From Ecdyonurus torrentis (taxonomy: Eukaryota > Arthropoda > Insecta > Ephemeroptera > Heptageniidae): a DNA stretch of 64,000 bases. Both the position numbers and the translations under genes were made by a program. Below, in pieces: positions 50,010 to 64,000 of this stretch; position 1 is the first letter of the stretch; each line of letters starts with the position of its first letter. Where the stretch lies: positions 40,028,862 to 40,092,861 of the forward strand of contig OX439127.1 of assembly GCA_949318235.1 (NCBI GenBank), given 5' to 3'. The notes under the pieces are model-generated. The model worked only from the letters and a program-made list of their open reading frames with translations. It was not told the DNA's origin and did not search any database.

Positions 50010-53000
50010 CCGAGAATCCTACGCTGACTGAGGCATGACCTGTGTGCACTGTCTTTAAAATAGACTAAACTTAACTTTTAAACTTTTTAAAATATTATTT
50101 AACATCGAGAAACAATGCAATGAGTATTTCAATCTGCAATGTGACATAATAGCGCAGAAAAACGGTGCTTTTTTAAGAAATTTGCTGAATTTTTTTTATA
50201 CTGTTATCATTATCAATTCATGTCTTTTTATATATATAAAATATTTGCAGACTTTACCTAAGCACTATTGAAAAATGGAACAACAAAGTTTATAATTAAA
50301 TAGTCTTGGTTTACGAAGAACTATTGAACTACTATTGGAGCCGTAGTGAATCAAAATTGTCTCATGGTTATGACCACTCTTTACTCATACAGCACCTTAG
50401 CTATCGAAAATAAAATCGATTATATACCCCATATAAACATAAAATCTAGCATAAATTAAGTTATAGGTAGAAGGTCGTTTATTCTTCTTCTACCAAATTA
50501 CATAATATTTCAATTGATCTAAAATTAATTTTAATATATTTTCACATTTAATTTTTATCTGATATGTATCTATATAAATATTTTGTATCTATCTTCTTAC
50601 TAAATGTATAAATTACTTCATTATAATATAGCAGGCGTATGGGAAGACTTGATAGAAATTGTTGAACATTTCTGTTATGTATATAAATATAAATTATAGC
50701 AATAATACAGATGTTATTAATCAATAATGTTAATAATGTTATCAATAATAATTAATATTTAATCATGGTGCATTTCCTACAACAGAATTTCTAAATAATT
50801 TGATTTTATAGAAACGTTTAATTATTACGTCCATTTTCATTAAATTCTGTAGTTACTTATATGTATTGAATTTAATTGCGTTATTTTAAAAATAGATAAA
50901 CAATTACAAAGTCAATTAGCAATAACATGGTGATTAGATTTAATTTTGTGTTATCTTCTTATATGTTGCTGTAAATTGCTAATATCTGGTAAATGAATAG
51001 ATAAAACTAGCAACACTTTATAAAGCAAAAAAACAAATGGCAAATAAAGTAAAATAATGTATGAGTGTGTGCAGTGTGTGTATTATATATCTACACATTT
51101 CACATTAACCATTACTGTCTTATATTAAATCTATATTGTCGGCAAATATGCAATCAGAGAACAAGGCAATTTACGTGCAGTGTGGTACGTGTATGGTGTG
51201 TCGAAATGTGGTTAGCTTAATTTTGTACTGTATAGTTCTATGTTCATTATGTGAGATTCTTCTTTTGATGCTTTAGATTTGGGTGGCAACGAGCACACTT
51301 AATTAGCTTGGCTTTTAGAAAGCATTGCACGCTTTTGCGTTCGTTCTCTCTTGTACCATTCAACTGAATCTCAATAGTCGATTTTTCAGATCATGCACGT
51401 CTTTCAATAACACATAACATACACGACATACTTAACTTTTCAAGATTCATAATAATATTATATATTCCATTTATTTATATAAGTTTTAAAGAAAGATAAC
51501 ATAACAATAGAGCAATTATTGTCACACATTTTCCTTTGCTTTAAATTTTCATAAATTTATTGTATAAATAAATTATACTCTCTGCAATACAATCTAACTA
51601 ATTTTTCAATTTATTCTATCTTTATACACGGTCCTTTTTAAAATTCCGTTTAAAAAAAAAATCTTCACTAAACAAATATAAGCTTCTGGAATTAACTGTG
51701 ACGTGAAAATCTCATTAAAAATCTAAATAAAATATTCTCTAATTACAACTTTTTATTTAGTATTTTTTTATTTATTTGCTTAAAGATAAAACCAAGCAAA
51801 TATACGAGACATTTTAATATTAATGTAATATTATTATTAGTAATATATTATTTTTATAATTAATAAATTATTTTTATTACATTTATATACTACCATAAAA
51901 TTAATATACATTAAAAAAATATGTAGTTCAGAATATTTTTAACTGTTCTTAAACTTTTTAGAAGTTCCAATAAAATACCAGTGCTTGAACCAATTTCCCA
52001 TCTCCACCCCCCAATATTTAGGAATATATTGTAATGAACCTATCATTATCATATTTACATTAAAATATCCATGCACGTGATGGTCATTATTGTCATTAGA
52101 ATATTATTTAATATAATTATATTCAATTGTTTATGCTGATATACTGTTTACAAATTAAGTGTTTGTTAAAGTGCTTTGAAAATAATTTTAGAGACACTGT
52201 TTGATTTTCATGAAATTAAGTACAACTTTACAACACGACGTTCAATAAACATGCTCCACGTCATCAAAGTAAACATTACAGTGTTTATTTCAACTATAAG
52301 TCATTTTAGTTCATATAAAATGCTGTATATAAATTACAAAACATTATTTGACGAACGTGATGAATATGGAGATTCATTGTTTACATAGAATGGAGTAAAA
52401 GTAAACTAGAAAGGTTTTATTTATTTTTCTCCATTATTATATTTAAACTAATGTTAATAATAAAAAGCACGTAGTATTCCATATTGATATCATGTAGGTA
52501 TGAAGTTTAACAGTTAAAATCATATAAATCATTTTTTTAATCACTAAAATGTGATATTGTGATCATTTTAATATTTATTTTAATAATTTTCTGATGCGTG
52601 ATGAAATAAACAGGATATTTTTTTAGTAATATTTTCTGTGGACCGCTTAGCGCTTTATTTATTCAAAAGTATATATTATCTTCCATAAAATTTCAAATCT
52701 ATTGGAAATAACAAATAAATATGATTAATTTAATATCACGAAATATTGAATAAGTTTCCTGTATAATATTGAATACTGAGGTACAAAGTTTACTTCTCGG
52801 TATTTTTCCACTGCATAAAATTGCAGTATTGCAGAAATGTGTGTGCAGCGTGTTGTGGGGAAAGCTCAAGTTAGAATAAGACGGAGTCGGGCTTCGCTTG
52901 CCTTGAGAAGAGCACGGCTGGGACAACTAGCCGTGTCACCAATTACATCGTTAAATATTTTATATTTAGATCAAAACTTAAAAACATAACTCAATGCCAC

Positions 53001-54393
53001 AATATGTAAGCGAAGTTTTTTTTTATATATCCCATTGTCTACATCCATTCTTACATACATTCTAACACTGTGCACCTAAAATTTGTCAATTTTGATTCAT
53101 CTTTATAAAAGCAATAAATAGGTTTATAATATCAATCTAAAGGCAAAATATGTAAATAAATATGCGTTTGCATTACTGTACATGTTTCATTTGCAATTTT
53201 GCAGTTATTTTAAATTAGAAAACTTAAAAAAAAAATTTACTTAATATGTATGGAAATAATAATAACGGTACTATAAGCAATGACAAGTAAGACAAAGAAG
53301 AAGAAGTAATTTTTTTTCGTCTTTTCCTTCTTCTTCTTCATCATCTCGTTGCGTATTTTAAAAGTCAAGTTTACATAATATTACGATCTTTGTAGTGTCA
53401 ATCTTATACAGTACAACAAACCTCACATGGTTTCAACTCAATTTCTCGCTAGGAACATTTTAACACTTGAATGCGGTAAGTACGCGGCTAGCAAATTGGC
53501 CTTTTATTAAAAAAAAAAAAAAACTCAACACAGACAAAAATGTGACGTCATTCGCTTTTTTTTATGTTATTTCTACAAATTCATATTCATGCCTTAATTT
53601 TCACTTGAATTTAAATGTAGCACGAAAAAAGTAACAAAATTTAACATATAGACGTTACATTATACCTTTATGCTTAAGATTAAAATTTCAACATTTTGTA
53701 ATGCAACATTTATATAAACAGTTATAATACTGGAAATGTAAAAATTTTCATTACAAAACATTTCATTATTGCTGCAACAATTATTATTAGATTGTAGTAA
53801 TGTGCTGAAATAGCAGTAATATCTTCATTATAAAATTATAACACAACATATTTAAATGTTTTTTTTAAAGATTTCAATTGAAGAAAGTCCAGTAAAAACT
53901 TAAGAAACATCGAATCTAATAAATTAACATAAAAAGCGAGAAATTACAGTCATTTTGAAGTATTAAAATTTCACCTTTATGAATGTTATACATTCTTATC
54001 GGAGGCCTTTCTATTTTCGATTAAAAAAATTCCTATATTTTATTAATTAACGTATACTTCTTGCAAATCGCAAGAAAAAAAAAAAAAAAAAAAAGTTTCG
54101 AACAGTTTCAAAATATTTTTAATTAAGAAAAATAATTATTCTAGGTAATAGTTTTTCTACCGTTGTATATTACGTAATGTTAATGAGTTAAAAGTTTTAC
54201 CACAATCTCAATACGTCCTACATTTGTATAACTCTCCTCTACTTATACATAACATGAATAAAAGTTAACAACATGAATAAACTTTATTATCTTACTTTTC
54301 TAAAGGGAAGCAAAATTAATAAAAAATAGTACGAAAGAGGTTAATGAAGTTACATGTTTTTATACTTGTGTATACTATATACTATATTCTTTA

Positions 54394-54519
<126 letters not shown>

Positions 54520-54705
54520 TGAGTGTAAAAAGCTATGATTTCCACTTTAAGTTAAAAGGCAACCATTCCTTCAGAAACCAATTTATAAGTTATTCAAATT
54601 TCAAATCAAGAGCGTTGATAATTATACACATATAAAGAGTATTGCTGCAGTTATGTCTTGCAACTTACATAATACATTCAATGCAGTATTGAGTTTGTTT
54701 TTTGT

Positions 54706-55344
54706 GTTCGTTCTATAAACTACTATTTACAAACTTGAGCCAGTGCTCAGAACTTTTTCCTTTGTTAATAACATATGGTCACGATGTCACTGCATTTTCA
54801 CGACTTGTATTTGACTTATACTTACGATTTATTTAAGAAATAAAATTTCTGAAGTATATTTTTATAGTTGAAAATTATTTTTATATTTTTTCTGCATAAA
54901 AAAGTATAAAAAACGCTTGATTTGAGGAAAATTTTATGTATTTTGCTTTTGTAAGAATTTGACTTCCTAATAAAATGAGAAGGCGCATCATGTCGTTCAG
55001 ACACTCACGCCAGGCATGTACCGAGGTACAAGACGAGCCGTCTCACCTGTCGAGTATTTGAGTCGAAAGTCAAGTTTTTACACAAGCAAAAAACGTGATT
55101 TTTTCTTGAATCAAACATTTTTTATGCATTTTTACTCGTTGAAAAATAATGATAATAATATTCATCTAATAAAACGTGTGAAGAGGGATATTCATTAATT
55201 TTATTTATTTATTTATTAATAAATCGTAAAAGTAAGAGTCAAAAAACACTCCGTGAAGAGATAGTGACGTAGTGATCAGATGTTATTAACAAAGGAAAAA
55301 TTTCGAAGCTGGCTCAAGAGTTGTATGTAGTTTATAGAACGAAC
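54706..55344. mobile_element. Diverged foldback (MITE-like) element
   Basis: The left end GTTCGTTCTATAAACTAC (54706) is matched exactly by the reverse complement of the right end (to 55344). Homology continues inward through CTTGAGCCAG, TTTTTCCTTTGTTAATAACAT and ACGATTTATT to the GC-richer centre near 55010, where AAAATGAGAAGGCG faces the reverse complement of the CGTCTCACC side. Arms of about 310 bases are diverged, so the copy is old. Two 60-codon frames on opposite strands (54822-55004 and 55016-55198) resemble each other only because of this symmetry. No transposase. Confidence 0.8.
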
Positions 55345-58230
<2,886 letters not shown>

Positions 58231-59034
58231 ATATATATACATGTACACATACAGTATGTATGAATGTGTACGTGTGTGAGTGTAACATCATTAAAAATCA
58301 ATTAACATAAAAACTACATAATAAGAAATATAAATTAATATTGCATGAGTTTTTGTCTTATCGTATAAACCTAATAGCCTCAATAAAAAGCATAAATCTG
58401 AATAAACAGACGTAAGTAAATATTAAATAATATTTCAATTTTTCTTTATTTTAATATATTTGAAGCTTTATTATTGACTTTGCGTAATAACTTTGGGAAC
58501 TATCTCAGACTACAGAAATTTTAAGTAGGTACAATTTTCAATGTGATAAAAATATTGTTTTGAATCCCAAATATTATTATCATAATTTTATACTATTTTT
58601 ACAGAGACTAAATCATTACTAAACTTGAGAGAAAAATATTTGCATGTTTACACTAATATCTTCAATATTTACAGTGATCTAACTAGGAATTATTATATGA
58701 ATACATTTCAATAAAAAGAATGTTTAGAGATTACATAAAGATCGTGTATGTATAATAAATACTACGATTCAGCTTAACGTTATGTTCATTTATAATTAGC
58801 AGGTATGTCATATTATAAACATTTCAAAAGAAACTGTTTGCTCTGTATCCTGTAATTCTTTATTTGTATGGTGTACTCTCTCTCTTTCTCTCGGTTTAAA
58901 ATAATAAATACATACTTCAGCGTTATAGAAATAAGTCACAAAAAATATTACAAGATTTATATAAATTTTTATATTAAAACATTTCAAAGATATAAAGGAA
59001 GACGTGTTATGGTTAGAATTCAAGAGGTTGCGTA

Positions 59035-59038
<4 letters not shown>

Positions 59039-59099
<61 letters not shown>

Positions 59100-59105
59100 T
59101 TCTTT
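59039..59105. repeat. Microsatellite (CT)n with TTTC interruptions
   Basis: About 20 CT units then CTTTCTCTCT-type blocks. Confidence 0.95.
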
Positions 59106-59305
59106 TCTTTCTTTGTGGTGTATGAGTTACATGGAGCGCGACACCCCTAAAGTGAACACAAGTTTATAGTGTGTGGCAAAACGGCTTGTGTAAAATGGTA
59201 GCAATAACGTTCACTCCGCCGGGTCACACCAAAACGAAAGGCTCGCTATAATGTTCGTTTGGTTTTGATTGTGTCATAGTGATATGTAGATATGCATACT
59301 GTATA

Positions 59306-59308
<3 letters not shown>

Positions 59309-59353
<45 letters not shown>

Positions 59354-59371
59354 ACACACACACACACACAC
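59309..59371. repeat. Compound microsatellite (CT)n-(CA)n
   Basis: About 20 CT units, CACT, then about 10 CA units. Confidence 0.95.
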
Positions 59372-59681
59372 TCTCACTCTTTTTCTCTCATTCCACTAAA
59401 CCAAAACTGCTTTGCATTCAGTATTTCATTTATTTAGTAACATCCCAATAAAGATCTATGCTACTGTTATGCCTGTTAATGTCAGTTATTGTATTTTCCA
59501 ATGTATAAATTTATAATTTTATGACCAATACATAAACTGTATTTATCATTATAATAATATACTATCATAATATATTTCACAACTTACTATATATTTTATT
59601 TTTATATTATATGATGTGTATGTTATTGATTGGTTATTTTTAACTGTCTGAAAAAACAATCAAAAACAGAAATAATAGTAT

Positions 59682-59685
<4 letters not shown>

Positions 59686-59725
<40 letters not shown>
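59686..59725. repeat. Microsatellite (TA)n
   Basis: About 20 TA units, followed by a few CA units. Confidence 0.95.
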
Positions 59726-59733
<8 letters not shown>

Positions 59734-60714
59734 GACAAATACAAAAGTCATAAAACATTTTGTTTTAAACTTATTGTTTTTATTTGAAATTACGACAAAG
59801 CAGCTTATTCAATTGGAAAATATTAACTTAGATAATTAATAATTATGAAATTAGTTGAGAAAAGTGTAAGAAAAGTAATTAAAGTTTATTTTATTGGCAG
59901 ATGGTTTTTATAAATGTAATATCTAACAATTAAGAGTAATTCAACAATTTAATTTGAATACCTTATCTACAGCAAACACTATTCAGCATAAGTTTAGTAA
60001 AATTCAATTACATATTACCGTGAAGAGTAATTTGAATGTTATCAATATGAAAAGCTCAAAAAAATAAGTAATTCTGCACAGAAGATATCACATAGTAGAC
60101 TTCACAAAAGCATAATATAAAAGCATGGTTCAATATGCATGCATGCTTTGATTCCTCTCTCTCTCTCTCTCTGACTATGTATGGACTTCTTTCTTTTTTC
60201 TTTTTTTTTTCTTTTTTTTTTTTTTCATTTTTTTTTTTTAGTCATCCTTCGTTGATATTTTTGATGGAAATTGGCATTGATATATGCATACATAGTAACA
60301 CATAGACATATCCTCAATGCCATGCTTCAAGTGTTGAAAGCTAAAAGTCTATAAAGATAAGTGAACATGCCAGTCATGCAAACTACTTGTTAGATATTCA
60401 TCATCTCATTTATTTTTATTCTACTTCCTCCATGATTTTATAATATTTAGTAACATTTAGTAATTTTATAATTTTTATTACTGTACCAATATCTATATTA
60501 ACCATTTTAAATATTTATATGTTAAGTACAAAAAAAATGTAGTAGAATTAAAAAAAAAAAAAGTTGAAGTGTTTATTGATTTCTCTTCTTTGTTGTTATT
60601 TGAACGTGTAAGGAAGAGTGTGTATAAAATAATAGTGAAATTTATTTTTATACTAAACAACAGGAAACAACTCAGTAACGTGTGATTCAATAGATATTAA
60701 TGGCATAAGATGGA

Positions 60715-61015
60715 TTTCAATGAACCGTCTCGAGATACCTCTGGCTTGGTGTGGGCCACTATGCACCACCACTGAAGTGACTGGCCGGAGACATGAAAAG
60801 ATCTGTCAAGCCTAAAACACATCTCCTAATGTTTTACCTGTGACACACTGGCATATTCATGGGAATCAAAGTGTGGAGAACACGAGAGCACATTCAGTGC
60901 ATACCACGGGGCCTCTGAAAAGGCCGCGTATCTCACTGAAAAGCAAATTCGTGATCTCTCGCACATTGAACCAGCATGAATACCATTGCACTGCAGGCTC
61001 GGTTATACTTTTACC
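60715..61015. other. GC-richer island of unknown nature
   Basis: A 300-base block with GC clearly above the surroundings, including CTGGCTTGGTGTGGGCCA and CACGGGGCCTCTGAAAAGG. On the minus strand TTTGCTTTTCAG (about 60941) and CACAG|GTAAAA (about 60840) could bound a roughly 100-base open segment, but the encoded sequence matches no family I know. It could also be an old mobile-element fragment. Confidence 0.3.
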
Positions 61016-62715
61016 TAAATATTCATTATATGACATCATAGTTTTATCATATCATAAAATATTCATAATCTGATATGCAATAAATAAATGATATCCACGG
61101 AACGGCTATTCACGACTTGCATTAGAAAATTTTCTTTGGTGCAAACTTTTTTTTTTTTTTTTTCTATTTAACAGAAGTATTTTTTTAGCTAACAAATGAT
61201 AAGTAAACTTGAAAAATGAAAATTTTCATATTGCAAGTCGTAAATTGCATACATCTTCTATATTATAATACAATTCCCAATAACATGAAGTGATGCAATA
61301 CTTAAATATGTCTTGTAGATGAAGTTTTGATTTAAGGGTATTATTGAAAATATAGATTTACTATGTATATATTTCTAAAATCTATTTGAAGGTCAATGCT
61401 ATGAGCTTCAAGATATATACAAAAATGTATATCATGGTTCAAATGAGGATCAATTCAATTTTAGTGGCTATTTTGTCGCACGAAATAAGCGATAGAACTT
61501 TTCAAAAATCTTTTATAATCTCAATCATAATTTAAATTATTTACAAAAAAAAAAAATAATAATAATAAAAAAAAAAAAAAAAAAAAAAGTTGGAGCTACA
61601 AAACAATTTTATTTAATGTACTATACAACGTTACGAAACCAACAGTTTTTTTGCTTATGTTAATTGAAATAGCGGAAAAATGTCACTTTGTGATTGGTTT
61701 ATATTTTATAAATAATTAAAATCTACTTAAAACATAATTAAGAAGTTTTTAATAAAAATGTTATTAACGAATTTAAAAAAATCAATGATATTTTAAGGTA
61801 ACCATTTTAAATCCATACTCCAAGTTACTTTTTTATTGTTTATTGAGGTCTTTGGAATATGATGTGTTTTCTACTCTTGAAAGATACGTAACGTAATAAA
61901 ATCTTCTGTTTTATAAACATATTAAAAATATTTTAATAATATTATCTTAATTTAACTTGTAGTATTTTTATTACAACATTAAATTATCAAACGTTTAATT
62001 AATGCGTGTTCCAAAGGATACTCTCAAAGACTCTTACCAATTTATATTTAAAGTTAAGAGAAAAAGTTTTAAAAGACAAATTCACACCACTCTTAGACGT
62101 TCACAGAAACTCTTATATTAAGAAAAACTATTTTACAAGTTATTCTTTAATAAGAAATAATTATTGCTACATCAGTAGCATAGCAATGAGAAAAGAAGAA
62201 GACAAAAGTAACTGAGGTAAAACGTGTTTTAAAAACAAAATATTTTTTCATTTAAATAACAAAATGTTTTTATGTGTATTTAGATTGCAAAATTAAAAAA
62301 ATGTATACACCCCTCTTGTTTATTTATTATTGGCATTTTTCTTTCAAGTGGAAAGGTTCAAACTACGTCCACAGAAAATTGTCAGCTTTGTGACATGTTA
62401 TTACGAGAGAGCTTCTAAAATTTGTTGAATAATTTAAAATAGAAATTAATGAGAAGTATAATAATAAAAATGTACGCGTTTTTTATGGCCGGGTAAACTT
62501 TTGTTCGATGCTAAGCTACTCATGTTTCCCTATTATTATGCTATAGATTCAAAGAAAATTTTCCATAATTTCAAAAGTTTTATCTCCGAGCTTTCAACGA
62601 ACTTTAATGAACGTCAATGCTATCAAGCACGTAAAGGTGGTATTTAAGTTGAAACTTTTTTTTTAACATTGTAAATGTTATCTAAACATTTTTGTAAATA
62701 AAGTTACCAAGACAA

Positions 62716-62868
<153 letters not shown>

Positions 62869-63479
62869 GATAGAGACAGACAGAGCGACCGAAAGCAAAT
62901 AATATTAACTTCCTTTCAAAACATAGAGAAATTCATCTATTACGTATATTATTTAAGGATTAGTTATTAAATAAAAACTGACGAGACGAATTTAGTGTAA
63001 CAAGTTTATAATTATGTGTAATGTTACTGTAAACTACCTGTGTCTAATAAATAAATACCAAATGTACAATACCAACACATTTATACTATTAAACAAAGTA
63101 CTTTCAAAGTATAATATATTTATTAATATATATATTTATATTATAGCATAGGTATGTAGGTATATTTTATTATTTATTAGAATAGGAAACATATTTAAAA
63201 AAAAAAAAAAAAAAAAAAGAAGAAGAAGTCTAGTGTAATTAGAGTTTTCATCCACCAAGTACAGTAAGCAAAGCACTTTTATTTTTGCTCATTATTAGTA
63301 TGAAAAGAAAAACTCAAATAGCCTGTTAATCACCTTTCATTTCAAACGTTTATTTGATTATATTTATTATAAAACTAAATTTACATATATGCCATTTTTA
63401 TTTTCAAATAAGATTATTTATTAAAGCAAAAGGCGAAAAAAAAAAACAACTTTACTGTTAACAACAAGAGTACGATTGT

Positions 63480-63720
63480 TATATCGTCGTATGGGTCGAG
63501 TTAATTGTTGCTTCGTGTCGTCGTCATAGCCCTCTAGTAAAATAATGAAGTGTTCCTTGCCGCGAGTTATGCTTGCTTGCTCGCCAACGCAAGCCTGCCT
63601 GCTTGCTTGCCTGCTTACAAAGTCTCATTAATTACTTGCACTGCTTTCACCGCCCACTGTTTACATTACATATCATTGGGGTGCAGAGAGGTCTGCTTCA
63701 CCCCTCGAGAATTCATATTT
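63480..63720. other. GC-richer island with GCTTGCTTGCC repeats
   Basis: Contains TCGTGTCGTCGTC and a run of GCTT/GCCT tetramers (about 63568-63615: GCTTGCTTGCTCGCC, GCCTGCCTGCTTGCTTGCC). No open frame of note. It could be regulatory or a degenerate microsatellite. Confidence 0.4.
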
Positions 63721-63786
63721 AAACTTTAAATAAAACCCTTTTTTTAAATTAAGTTTTATATTTAATAATTTTTAGCACTGCTCGTT

Positions 63787-63818
<32 letters not shown>

Positions 63819-64000
63819 TATGTCTCTTAGCATTTTAATAAGGTTAGCATCTATATATCTTGTCGCATATAATTTATTTATTACATCATACTAAATAATA
63901 ATTGTAACCACAAGATTAACTGTATGCATTAACATTTTAAATGTTTATGAGAACATTTATATCATAAGTACATTTTAGTTTAATGATGATGCAGGGCAAG

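Noticed and set aside
52699..52926. 75-codon minus-strand frame as the missing signal-peptide exon
   Set aside because: It lacks a hydrophobic signal core followed by the expected pre-GAIFTEDQ sequence and has no fitting phase-1 donor.
54822..55198. Two 60-codon frames on opposite strands with similar proteins
   Set aside because: Similarity is explained by the inverted repeat of the foldback element at 54706-55344.

Overview
The window looks like nuclear DNA of an arthropod. The evidence is an intron-split ionotropic glutamate receptor gene of the kainate-like type, a Ty3/gypsy LTR retrotransposon, LINE 3' ends, and very AT-rich non-coding DNA crowded with long perfect microsatellites of the (TA)n, (GA)n, (CA)n, (AAAG)n and (GATA)n types. 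Such microsatellite density would fit a crustacean or a large-genome insect, but the sequence alone does not settle which.

The only host gene I can support is on the minus strand. Three consecutive coding exons of the receptor amino-terminal (ligand-binding-protein-like) domain lie at 22042-22203, 486-670 and 89-155. All have GT/AG borders and the codon phases fit across both junctions. The gene continues to the left beyond base 1. Its 5' part, including the signal-peptide exon, lies to the right of 22203, and I could not find it in the window. The first visible intron (671-22041) is about 21.4 kb.

Inside that intron, in the same orientation as the gene, sits an 8,797-bp LTR retrotransposon (8688-17484). 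It has two 660-bp LTRs that read as identical, a 4-bp target duplication (GTAT), a primer-binding site complementary to a tRNA-Leu-like 3' end, a purine tract, an open gag and an open pol. Pol carries protease, RT, RNase H and integrase with a GPF motif. Gag and pol overlap in the -1 relation, with a classical slippery heptamer (A AAT TTT) and a potential stem six bases downstream. It looks recently inserted and possibly competent.

The remainder (about 22.2-64 kb) holds no convincing gene and is probably 5' intron or intergenic DNA. It contains three foldback (long inverted repeat) elements: a 500-bp near-perfect palindrome at 43620-44119, an older diverged hairpin element at 54706-55344, and a 1.5-kb element at 56686-58230 whose inverted repeats carry an AACGCGTT-like motif phased at 30 bp. 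It also contains a diverged tandem repeat of about 320-356 bp (35640-36460), a dispersed repeat present three times (30.5, 32.5 and 35.5 kb), a tRNA-SINE-like head (32.05 kb), several short minisatellites, and microsatellites up to 764 bp ((GATA)n at 49246-50009). Most long open frames here are products of microsatellites, not genes.
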